This document shows, in pieces, positions 1 to 12,700 of a stretch of 64,000 nucleotides of DNA (position 1 is its first letter; the number at the start of each line of letters is the position of its first letter). The stretch lies in the NCBI GenBank assembly GCA_028829895.1, contig CM054179.1, positions 54,721,391 to 54,785,390 on the forward strand. The letters run 5' to 3'. Made by a program: the position numbers and the translations under genes. This stretch comes from Sinotaia quadrata (lineage: Eukaryota; Mollusca; Gastropoda; Architaenioglossa; Viviparidae). The notes below the pieces were generated by a model. That model was not told the DNA's origin. It worked only from the letters and a program-made list of their open reading frames with translations, and did no database searches.

Positions 1-87
1 AACTGAAGAATGTAATGAAATGTGAAAACAATATGGAGTCTCAAGAATTTTAGCCAAGCTCTCCTGTGGAATGCAATACTTTCTAAT

Positions 88-549
88 GACACCACCATTA
101 AAGACCCACTGCTCTCAATTCCATGTGATTATAGGGCAGTGGGAGTAAGTCAGGACACCACCATTAAAGACCCACTGCTCACAATTCCATATGATTATAG
201 GGCAGTGGGAGTAAGTCAAGACACCACCATTAAAGACCCATTGCTCACAATTCCATGTGATTATAGGGCAGTGGGAGTAAGTCAGGACACCACCATTAAA
301 GACCCACTGCTCTCAATTCCATGTGATTATAGGGCAGTGGGAGTAAGTCAGGACACCACCATTAAAGACCCACTGCTCACAATTCCATATGATTATAGGG
401 CAGTGGGAGTAAGTCAAGACACCACCATTAAAGACCCATTGCTCACAATTCCATGTGATTATAGGGCAGTGGGAGTAAGTCAGGACACCACCATTAAAGA
501 CCCACTGCTCTCAATTCCATGTGATTATAGGGCAGTGGGAGTAAGTCAG
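88..549. repeat. 66-bp minisatellite with trimeric higher-order structure
   Basis: Seven 66-bp units begin at 88, 154, 220, 286, 352, 418 and 484. Three unit types alternate in order (1-2-3-1-2-3-1), so the true period is 198 bp. Every unit contains GGGAGTAAGT, a 5'-splice-site-like string on the EXOSC10 strand. Because 66 is a multiple of three, the array gives a spurious open frame of 22-residue repeats (22-555). Confidence 0.95.
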
Positions 550-555
550 GAATGA

Positions 556-3500
556 CGTAAGACTATTTATTCACAATATTATACAGAGCTCTATAATAAC
601 TAGATTTATTTGTAAGTCATTCAGACACCAGTGGTTTGATAATTGGTTAATACTGTTTTTGAATCTGGATTGCCAGTATTATTGGAGATTAATGTATTAG
701 GGTCAATAACTGTGAAGGGTGTTTGGTTAATCCATCATTATTTATCAAAATATGCTGATAATCAACATAAGTCTGCACAATTCTCAGTCTATTTCCCACT
801 TACACTACACAAAGAGAAGATCTTCCCATTAAGCTGGGTCTAATCTATTTAATCTTTAGTTTGCTAGCCAACCTCTCCACCCCTTCAAGCCCTAGTTGCG
901 TCACATGGACATGAGAAGACAATACCTAGCACTGACGAACAACCTTTAACTGCACCAACAATCGAACAGACTACAATCAGTAGTTATGCAGACAGTGCAA
1001 CAAATAACATGTAGTAATTTGCAGGTAACAATTCATTTAAAATTAACAGTAAATTTAATTAAAAAAACAAGAAAATAAATATTTAAATTCAAGGTTTGAG
1101 TTTCAGAATTACACTTATAGTTTCTAAATAATTAAAAATGTCACACAGTTCTGTGGCTAGTTGATAAATTAATCAAATAACAAATCAGAAATTCGCATTA
1201 CAAATCATTCTAATTTTTCTAGCATAACAAACTGAGATACAGATAAATGACAGATGAAATGAAGGCTGCATTCATTGACACTCACATTCACAATACAGAA
1301 TCAACTACCTCTTAAACTACGAAATGAAATACTGGATGAATCTCATCTTATTGACATTAGCAATATAGCCTACATTATGGCTACAATTACATATAATCAG
1401 ATACGCCCTATAGCCTATCAACCCTCATTTTCTCGTCCAGCTCAAAACCTACCAAGATACACACAGTCAAGGCTATACATACACTGGATCCCCTAAATCT
1501 AACCAATATGTTATTACATATTAACCGCATAAATATCAATAGTATTATAACATGCAATGTGTACTTGCTTCTCTTATTCCAACATAAATTTGTTTTAGAT
1601 GTAGGCATCATGCTACACAGGAGATGTACCTTTTCTAACAAGAAAACAAAAATAACTGACCAGAATATATACGCCTAGGCAGAAGCAAGTCATACACCGT
1701 GTTCTCTCTGATGCAGAAATGTCGCACCAATTGATTTCCTTGAAAAGCAAGGTCGAAGTTCATAGAAACACAAAATGTCCTAACTAATGGAATTGTATGC
1801 TTAGTTGTTTAGAACCTCCTCTGAATTGTCAGCAAAACTGCAGAAGACATGAATGATTGACAGAAAGTGACAAGAGACACTTGGATAGAGCAATTCACCC
1901 TTATTTAAGTACATACAGTCTGGATTTCAAACAACAGAAAACAAAATGATAAATGTTTCCAGGCCTGAGCGACACCAACTAACATGACCACACCCTTTTT
2001 CAGCTTGAGGATGTTGCTTGTGCTGGACCGGTTTTGTGGAAGATGAGAAGGGATTAAGTGACATCTTCACTCCCACTAATGGTAGTTTCCGGAAGCTATC
2101 CTTACTGTTACAAAACACTGGCCTTATTTTTTACTTGGCAATGTGCAATGAAAATCTCTCACTGGTGATTAGCAGCTGGAGGGCTAGGTCATTCCTACAC
2201 AATCACATCTTACATTCACATCTTCACACACTAGGTAACAAGGACAGACAACCTAACACATCAATAAATAAATTCTAGCCTCTGCACTAACAACACCAAA
2301 ATATGATCAGTGCTTTACAAAAATATATCAGAAATCATAATTATTAATTAATAATTAAATAATGATTAATGTTAAGCCACCAGAGGGAGAGTTATTTGAC
2401 AGAATCATAATGATCTTGTCTTATATTGTTTCAAGTCTTGAAAGCATGAGAATGCAAACATTGACTACAGTTTGCCAAATTATCACACTCTTGATTGTCA
2501 GATTATCACATTCTGATTATCTATTTATGTCAATTTAATTTTCAAATTATCACAACCTGATTGTCAAATTACCTCTACTTGATTGTCAAATTATTGCAAC
2601 TTGATTGCCAAATTATCACACTCTGATTATCTATTTATGTCAATTTAATTTTCAAATTATCACAACCTCTTTGTCAAATTACCTCTACTTGATTGTCAAA
2701 TTATTGCAACTTGATTGTCAAATTATCACAATTTGAATGTCAAATAATCACAACTTGATTGTCAGTTTATCACAACTTGAATGTCAAATTATCACAGCTT
2801 GATTGCCAAATTATCACAACTTGATTGCCAAATTATCACTGCTTGATTATCAAATTATTGCAACTTTCATCAGGTTAAGACTGTCACACAATGCTAGAAG
2901 TTAAATAATTGAGTCACTGAGTAATCTTTCACAAACTAATTGATTACTGGGTAATCTTTCACAGAATAATTGATCACTAGTTAATCCATCACAGAATAAT
3001 TGATCTTATATAAGCATTTTAGTTGTGAACTACTTTCATTTTTTAAGGTAGCTTGTTTAGGTGAGTACCAGTCATAACATTTAAAAAGTTTAAAACAGTA
3101 ATGTCTTAAAATTTTCGGAAATTATTTCTTCAGTTGTATATATTGAAGTTAATGCTTTTCATTACTTTACTTCCTTTGTTGAAATATAAAAGGATAGTTT
3201 AGTTGGGGTGCTTCCAGCTTATGCTGATTTTGCAGTCCATAATCTCTTGTCTTTTGCAGTGTATCAGAGCCATTGACCCAGGAACTTTAGGCCACTGGGC
3301 TGGTGGGTGGGAGGGAAAAGGTGTCTTACATAGCTCTGACTGGTACCACCAAGTCTGTACTTGGCAGATAGATATGCTCAGGATGTGCAATTCCCTGTCA
3401 TTGGTGTTGTTTGGTTGTCCTTGTGGCAGTTGGTACTTGTTGTGTCTCTGCATTGTTGTTATAATCTAGTAAAAAAGATTAATAAAATGTTTACTAATTT

Positions 3501-3594
3501 CTTGATATCTCAGACTTTCTATTGAAATTTGACATTACAAGGACTGTATGGAAAATAAAATAAATAAAAGAAATATGTTATTTGCTTTCAATAG
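556..3594 (+). other. Presumed EXOSC10 intron, no exon recognised
   Basis: No EXOSC10 exonuclease-domain sequence was recognised. The stretch has AT-rich DNA, a degenerate 22-bp array at about 2470-2870 (ATTGTCAAATTATCACAACT-like units; a block starting near 2511 is repeated 110 bp later) and a less AT-rich block at 3200-3470 open in both directions that matches nothing I know. Confidence 0.5.
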
Positions 3595-3757
3595 GTACGT
3601 ATTACCAAATCACATGCTGCTTCAAATAGCAGAAATTTTGCCAAGAGAACGTCAGGGAGTGTTGGCATGCTGTAATCCCATTCCACCTCTCGTGCGACAG
3701 TTTCAGCATGAAATTCATGCTATTGTCCTGGAAGCGCGAGAAGCTACACTTACTCAG
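3595..3757 (+). CDS. EXOSC10: EXOSC10 exon, HRDC domain
   Basis: Follows a TTTCAATAG acceptor and ends CAG|gtaggt. It starts with the third base of a codon (probably Gly) and ends in phase 0. It encodes most of the HRDC helical bundle, with YVLPNHM and CCNPIPPLVRQ as in vertebrate EXOSC10. This is the first EXOSC10 exon visible in the window. Confidence 0.93.
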
Positions 3758-6700
3758 GTAGGTTTACCTAAACAAGAGATCTCTTACAATTGAAAATATA
3801 TATATATATTTAATTGAAGACTATTGATACATTATTTCATATCCCTTTTTTAAAAATATAGATTTATATTTTTCCATGATTCAACCAGATGTGTAAGTAG
3901 TGTTGATAAAGTTACAGTCATAAAAGCCATGGTGGGAGGGGCCATATTAACTTTCCAGGAAATTTTAAAGATAACAGGCACTTAGCAGTAATGTGCTTCT
4001 TTACCTATATGACAGTAGCGAGACTAATGTGTGTGCGTGTGTGACAGTAACAAGAATAATGTTTCTGTAACAGTAACAAGATTGATGTGTGTATGACACT
4101 AGCAAGACTAATGTGTGTGTGACAGTAACAAGAATGATGGTATCTATGATAGTAACAAGACTGATGTTTGACAATAAGACTAGTGTGTCTGTGACAACTA
4201 ACACTGATATATGAGTGATAATAACAAGACTGATTTATCTGTGGTAGTAACAAGACTAATATATGCGACAGTAACACGATTGATGTGTGTATGACAGAAG
4301 CAAGAATGATGTATCTATAACAAGACTGATGTATCTATGATAGTAATGAGACTGATGTTTGACAATAAGACTGTCTGTGACAATAATAAGACTGATGTAT
4401 CTGTGATAGTAACAAGACAGATGTACCTGTGGCAGTTACAAGACTGATGTATCTGTGACAGTAACAAGACTGATGTATCTGTGACAGTAATGAGACTAAC
4501 ATGTCTGTGACAGTTACAAGACTGATGTATCTGTGACATAATGAGACTAACATGTCTGTGACAGCAACAAGACTGGTGTATATGTGACATAATGAGACTA
4601 ACATGTCTGTGACAGCAACAAGACTGGTGTATATGTGACAGTAATGAGACTAACATGTCTGTGACAGCAACAAGACTGGTGTATATGTGACAGTAATGAG
4701 ACTAACATGTCTGTGACAGCAACAAGACTGGTGTGTATGTGACATAATGAGACTAACGTGTCTGTGACAGCAACAAGACTGGTGTATATGTGACAGTAAT
4801 GAGACTAACATGTCTGTGACAGCAACAAGACTGATGTATGCACTCCTTTTGAAGGAAAAACTTATTTTATTTAGAAAGATTCATTTTAAAATTTACAAAG
4901 GAATTAGTAGAAGAATAATTCTAAATACTTTGTGGAAGGCTTGATTCTTGTATTGAATAGTATACATTCATTTGTGTCTATGTGTGTGTGTATATATATA
5001 TATATATATAAATATATATGTTCAGTATGCTTCAGATTTATGCAAAGATAACATTTAAGAAATAATAAATTGCATGACCAGCACTCAAAGCATTGAGATT
5101 TAATGAATTAAAAAATAGTCTTTATTAAAATAGTTTATTAAACAGTTCATTAAATAGTAAAAATTAAAGTTAAAATATTTAAAATTTAATTATTGATCAA
5201 AAATAAATTGCCATTTAAAATTATTATCCTTGATTGAACATAACTTAGAATAATTCAGTTATTTTCACTTGATTGTGCTTGATTTTTGTGTCTTTGAACT
5301 TTGACAGCATTTCGTCAATCTTTCAGATGGAAATCAAACCAAACATTCAACCATCAGATGTCCAGCATCCACGTTATCACTTGGAGCCTTTGCTGTCATG
5401 TCCTCATGATTTATCACATCAGAGATTTGAAAACAGTGAATTTGATTCTCAGATATCAGGTAGTGTGTATAATAGCATTTTCACAAGAGAAGATTCATTC
5501 TTGTGTATGTTATACCCCACTAATTTAGCTCTAGCCTTTAGTAAATGGGTATTTTATTATGTTTTGCTTTGTTTCCTTCTCTCTGGTCAGGTCTGTCTTC
5601 TAGTTTATTGAAATTTTTATTGTATTGCATGTTATTATATGTCCCACTGTTGACTAGGTTAATTTTGATCTTTAGTTTATGGCTATTATTTATGCATGTG
5701 GGTTTTTTCTTTTAGTTGTTGGCTAATTATGTTTTGCATTTTGTTGTTCCTTAGTTAATGACTATTTGATTATGCTTTGCATACTGTTTTCTTCTCTTAG
5801 TTAATAGTTATACAAATATATTTTGCAGGTTGTTTCATGTCCCTTAGTTTATGATATTTAATTATGTTTTGAATGTTATTTTTAGTTTATGCTATTATGT
5901 TTTAAATGTTAATTTTTTTCTCCTTACTTTATAGATGTTTAGTATTTTGCATGTTGTTTGTTGTCCCACAAAATTTATCTCTTAACTCAAGGTTATGGAT
6001 ATTTTAATTGTATTGCACTTTATTAGTATTACATGTCTCACTGCAGACTAGGTTAATATTCTGACCTCTATGGGTATTTAATTATTTTTTGCATGTTTAT
6101 GTATCACAAGGTTATTTCTGGACTTTATGGATATTTATAGTTTAATTATAATTACAATTTGTTGAGGTCTTTTATTTATGGATATTTTAATTATTTTTTA
6201 TTTTTTATTTTTTCCCCATATAAGCATTTCTGAGGAAAGTTTATGGGTTCTTATCATACAAGTTAAAGTCTAGATTGATTCACATAATCTCCCATAGGGA
6301 AGATGAATATAAAGAGATAGTTAATTATGAGCAGAGTCTCCATTGTATCAATTTTTGCTCACTATATTATGACATTTTCTAATTATAACCCCCAGGTTAT
6401 AATTTTTTTTTCCCATTTTTTCCAGAAAACCCAAAAATATGGTAAAATATCTAATTATGGTTTTAATATTTAGGGTTCTTTTTTTTATTACTGTGTTATA
6501 CAAAGATTATTTAATGCATTAAGGCCAGGCACATAGCAAGTGAAAAACAAAAAAATTGTAGTCTTGTCATATTAGAGGTGAATTTGCATACTTCAGTATC
6601 TTCTTTTTCAGTAAAACAATAAATTTTGCATTAAAAAATTCATTATATCAATATCCCCTGCTTTCAAAAGTCAGATATTCATAAAATCTGCACTTTCATG

Positions 6701-9700
6701 CATTATACATTGACACACCTAAGCCACCTTTTCTATACTGAATTTGGACTTTCATACATCAGTGAAAAGACACAAACATTTTAAGCTGTTGGCTGCTATA
6801 TTTTTAGTCCATTTTTCCTTTAATTTTTGCAGTAGTTTGCTTTCTTAAAAGTATAAAACTAGTTTCTAGTATTTATGTTGTAGTATTCAGTAGTGATAAA
6901 CATTTTTGTATTTTTTCAGCCAAGCTTCCAACCTTTTATACTGCTATTTTCAGATGTGAATCACTCTTCAAGAAGTGGATTTGGGGGAAAATCAGCAGAA
7001 AATATTACAGTGCTGGAAACCCCATCTCTCCAGGCATTGGCTGCTAATAAGGTAGACAAATTACAACTATAGGAGATATTTTGCTGCTAATAAGATAGAC
7101 AAGTTACAACTATAGGAGATATTTTGCTGCTAATAAGATAGACAAGTTACAACTATAGGAGATATTTTGCTGCTAATAAGATAGACAAGTTACAACTATA
7201 GGAGATATTTTGCTGCTAATAAGGTAGACAAGTTACAACTATAGGAGATATTTTGCTGCTAATAAGGTAGACAAGTTACAACTATAGGAGATATTTTGCT
7301 GCTAATAAGGTAGACAAGTTACAACTATAGGAGATATTTTGCTGCTAATAAGGTAGACAAGTTACAACTCTAGGAGATATTTTGCTGCTAATAAGGTAGA
7401 CAAATTATAACTCAGAAGATATTTTGCTGCTAATAAGTAGACAAGTTAATTCAAGGAGATATGTTTGGTGCTAATTAGGTAGATGACTTAAATCAAGGAA
7501 ATATATTTGTTGCTAGTAGGTAGGACCACAAACATTAGTGGATCAAGCAGTAAAAATGCGTATTATTACTCTAGTAATGTTCTTATATCATATAACAGTT
7601 ACTTCTCATCATTTGTTGTGTGATGTTTATTTTATTAGTTTGAATTGTTAATTTGCATGAAGCATTAGTGCTGTCACAACCCCTTTCTCAATTGCTGGCA
7701 AGAGGGAAGATGGAAGATGACATCTGTCAGCAACAACGTTGGACTGAGTAGATGTTATCACAAGATCCACAATCTAGAGACACCAGTGATGTTTGACTGG
7801 TTAATCAATTTTATTCAGTATGCAAGGGAACGCTTTTGCTGATGTTTTACTTGCGAGAATGCAAGTGGAAATGGTGGTGAATGTTATGTGGACAGTACTA
7901 GATGGACAAACGTAACAAGACAGGACAAAACAAAATCCGTTTTCGCCCTTTCAAAACAATAGCAAACAAGATTTAGGTTTAATAACCTATGGGCATTCTC
8001 TTTCATGTGGTGGTTAGATCAAACACACGAGTCTTTCAAAACATAACTCATGTGGAGGGTGGGTGGGAAATGGCAAATGATGAATAATAGAATATACAAA
8101 AAAAGGATAAATACAAGCTTTGCTTTACGGTCAATACTTCTGTTAATAACAACAATAATTCTACAAGTTTGTGATTTAACCATCCACTGAAAGTTCAAAT
8201 AGTATATATTTGTAGAGTTCTCTTTAAAGTCAGTTCAGAATGCTAGAATAAGTATAAATACTTTAAGTGCGCTGAGATCTGTAAATAGCTACAAAGTTTT
8301 TGTTCTCTTTTACTCACATTTATTAGACTAATTCTAAACTCAGTCATATAATTTCCATAGTTTAAAAAATATTAAATTGCTAAGTCTCTTTTTTTATTGT
8401 CATTCCCCACATAATCACTGTTTAAAAAAAATTTATTGAGTTGTATTTATTTGTTTACAGAGTCATGTTGGAGGGTGTTGGTCCAGAAAGGTTGCTGACA
8501 TGATACGGTGCTCTTTTGTTAATCCCTTCCTGAAGGTGTGTTTTCAGCATTCATTAATTTTCTGGAGTTATTTTCTTTGGGGAAAAATTGTATTTTTTTG
8601 TCTTTTTAAAGGAAAATAATAACTTTTTTTGTCATATATATTGTAAAGATTTATTGGTGATGGATAAGAAAACTCTTTATTTCATACATTAATATTGAAA
8701 ACTCTTTTCATTTGTTTCAGTATTTCCCAAAAGACATTGCCACTCAATCTGCTGTTTTATCAGAGGCAAATCATTCAACTCACATTGAGGTATAAAATGT
8801 GTAGTTTGAGGTTTTTGTTTTTCTTATTAATAACCATGAAATGATTTATCAACATAAATTTATTTACAAGTGATCCATTCTTTTCTCTGATGAAATATAA
8901 AATTCACAAGTTAAAGTCATTAAACAAAGCAAACCCACTAATTAGAATACAGATTCTTTTTAAAGCTGAATTCAGCATACCTCTATTTTTTTCACCTTAG
9001 AAAACCAGCAAGTCAGAAATTTATTTGCCCGATAAATCATACATTCAACTCAAGATATAGACTGTTTTTTTCATCTTAAAATTGCAGTAACTGTGAAGTT
9101 TATTTGCTAGATAACTCATAACATTCAGCTCAAGATACAAACTATTTTTCTTTAACAGGGTAAAAGAATATAAATGGTGTGTGTTACAGAGTTATAAGTT
9201 AATGGCTTTAAGTTATAGAGCATTAGGCTAGTTCTGTAAATTATAGAGAGTATTAGGCTAATTGTATAAGCTATAGAGAGTTATAAGTTAATGGTATAAG
9301 TTATAAAGAGTATTGGACTAATTGTATGAATCATAGAGAGTATTAGAGTAATGGTACACTAGCTTGATACAGAAAACTCCAGTTACTAAGATAAGATCAA
9401 ATTTTATTGCTTTGTGACATTGTAATTGTCATAATTGAGAATAGTCACACACTTTTGGCCTCAGATAATCATAAATAAGTAAATAATTAAATTAATAAAA
9501 ATAGTTCTCTTGCATGTTACATAATGCATGGCTATAAATGTGTACTTATTTCTGGCATATGATTATGTTGATTTTGTTAGAGGTGAAAGTGCAGGTCATT
9601 TGAGGGAGGAAGCTTTTCTTAAATCAGGTTTTCTTATTGCTGTGGATCTTAGTCATTGACCTGATGGCTTTGACTAAACACTAATAGTACTACTTTGACT

Positions 9701-12700
9701 AAATACTAATAGTACTACTTTGACTTAACACTAATAGCACTACTTTGACTAAACACTAATAGCACTACTTTGACTAAACACTAATAGCACTACTTTGACT
9801 AAGCACAAATACTACTATTTACTGTACTATATACTACTATATACAAATACTACTAAATACTAATAGTACTACTTTGACTACTGTGACTAAACACTAATAG
9901 CACTACTTTGACTAAGCACAAATACTACTATTTACTATACTATATACTACTATATACAAATACTACTAAATACTAATAGTACTAATTTGACTACTTTGAC
10001 TAAATATCACTCTTGAAGGTTTAGTAGTATTTGATGATATTTAGTGTACACCGCTGTAGCGCTGTAGCAGGTTAATAGTATTTGATGATATTTAGTGTAC
10101 ACCACTATAGCAGGTGTGGTAGTAACAAGGTCTGCTTGTGTTCTGTGTAGCATGGCCTTTCTTGGAGGCTGAAGCAGAATACAGTATCTGCACAAAAGCG
10201 AAAAGACTCTGTGGATTTGGAAACATTTGAACCAGAATTTGGTGAGTGGATAAGTCTTTTATTGGTAAAATGTTTCTTTTAATAATTTTATTCTATTGTG
10301 AAACCCGTTAAACCTCTGTAAAATTTCTTGAATGAGTTGTTTTAATTATGTAATTTTTTTTACTGATTTGGCAGCTTCTTTCGATATTATTTTATATATA
10401 AAGAAATTCTTTATATTTGGCAGAAGATACTTTCCAAAAGATAACTTGTAAATCCAAATTTGAAAAAGAATTTTAGTTATTGTTTTTTGACTGAGATTCC
10501 CTATTCCCCCCCCCCTCCCCCATCATTTTAATACTATAGTCTTAAAAGCTTGCAATTTATAAGGATCTATTTAATAGAGAAATACATTCACTGCACACAC
10601 TACAGTGAAAGTAATTTGCATTGAGTTAAAATGCATGGTCATTGTGTGTGTCTAATAGAAGCTGAGAGAAGGTTGGGCTATCATTTACAAAGTTGTAATG
10701 AAAAATATTTAGGAAAGTCATATTTTACTTGAAAACAGATTTTTCACCACAAACATGCATGCAAATTTCTACAAGAATGGTGATTGATTATTTAAAATGT
10801 TAATATGGTTATCCATAATGAAATGTGAAACCCCCTTTCCCCATAAAATGTCCAAAATTACAAATTGATATGCATTTATGTGTTGGGCAGTACCTCGTGC
10901 AAAAATGCCTCACCTTTCACCTCCAAGTACATCAACATCTTTAACATCATATCCGAACTCAAAGCAACAGGAAAACATATGCAAGGAAGAAAAGGAGGAT
11001 GGAGAAACACTGGTATCTCTCCGACAACAGGTATATGTAATATAAAATTATTTATATTTTATAAGGCTTAAGAACAGGTACTACAATTTACTTTGAAATG
11101 CTGATTTGGTAGTACTGACTTCACAACTAAATAATTGACAATTTTATGTTTTTTAACTGGCATATAGAGCCCAAAGGCAGGTCATTCACAGTTCACATTT
11201 GAAAATAGTTCATTTTTAAAAATGTAAATAGATAAATCTTGATTGACTCAATTAAAACTCATAACACTAAAATAATGATTAGATATTGTGAAAAATGGGT
11301 GGGGTTAACAATAGTTCTGACACATGTGCCACTTAGTTAATGAAAATAATTATTATTATTGATTAATCTTTCAAACTAATTTCAAGTCATGAGAATATTA
11401 ATTTTATTTTATTAATGATCCTCCAACAGATATCACTCGCCTCGCCTCATTCTCAGTGGTAAAGTACTACTATTCCAACCATGTGCATCTCCAGATACCC
11501 CTCCCCCCTACTCCTCTTCGATATCCTCAGAATCTGACGCACTCCCCTCCAAAATTTGAAAGATGCTACTTGTGCACGCTACTGACACTAATGTCACTTC
11601 TAATCCTATCGTCTAATTCAAAATAAACTTCTCTTACCGCATTATCTGATAATTTGAATCCATTAAACTCCTCATTATCGCTCAACAATTCTAAGAAATC
11701 CATTTGAAACACCAAACGCGAAAAAGAAAACTTTATGAAAAATGAACGAAGCAAGGAGAAAATGTTTCAGAATGGCACGGAAATCGTTGTTCAAACGTCA
11801 TACTTCCTATAGACACCGGATATCCTGTAGATATGAGAAGAAAAGAGCACTGGTTGCTATGGACACATTTGGGCGATTTGCCCAATACAATGTTATGGCG
11901 TTTTGGGCGCTCCACCCGGTAAAGAGTTTTAAAAAAATACATTATCAAGAAAAATACATTGTTTTCATGAAATTTCCTACCATTTAAATATTTACATTTC
12001 AGAAAGCAACCAGAATTGGCCTGCCACAAACTGAATGTATACTAAAACTGAAATGAAAGACAGATTGCAGATGTCTTATTTAAATCTAAAGATATTTGTT
12101 TTAGTTAACCCCCATCCCAAAAGCCTGGATGTGAAAATGTTCAAAGTTGTTCAGCATCATAACTCAGGAACTGTTGATCCGATTGTAACTAAATGTGAAT
12201 GTTGTAGGCATACACATTCTCTACAAGGTTGAATTATTTGATAATTAATTATTCTGTCATGACTTCTGAAGATAATTGGCTTCATTAGAGCAGAAATCGC
12301 TCATTTTCTTTGACTGCCATTTTCAATGACATCTCTCGCTTACTATTGTACATTATACTGGCATTCTCTTCAATGTTTTCAAAAGAAAAATCAATTGCCG
12401 ATTTTCCAACAGTAGAAGCAGACTTGTAATTTTAAAATTGTATGCACTGGAAAAGGTTAATCAAGGTCATCCATTTCTGCTTTTTGCCCCAAAATATACA
12501 AAGTTAAACTTTTTTAAATCATGGCAATATTACACATGGCCCATTGAACAAATAAACTATAATCAGGTATACTGAGCACAGTTTCGAGGTTAGTTTTAAA
12601 AAAATGTTCAGTATTTTTAATTTCAACTTTCAAACAACTAGAATTTACAACTTTCTGTGTTTGTCAACTAATTCATTTTCAATAACTTTTGTATTTGTAC

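Noticed and set aside
22..555. 177-residue open frame of 22-residue repeats
   Set aside because: Produced by a 66-bp minisatellite in AT-rich DNA; no family and no splice context.
3199..3469. Overlapping open frames on both strands before the HRDC exon
   Set aside because: Neither matches EXOSC10 or another family; no consistent splice sites link it to the gene.
6919..7051. Earlier acceptor for the EXOSC10 exon (TTTTTTCAG at 6911-6919)
   Set aside because: In the phase set by the previous exon it leads to a stop at the exon end, while 6954 keeps all phases consistent.
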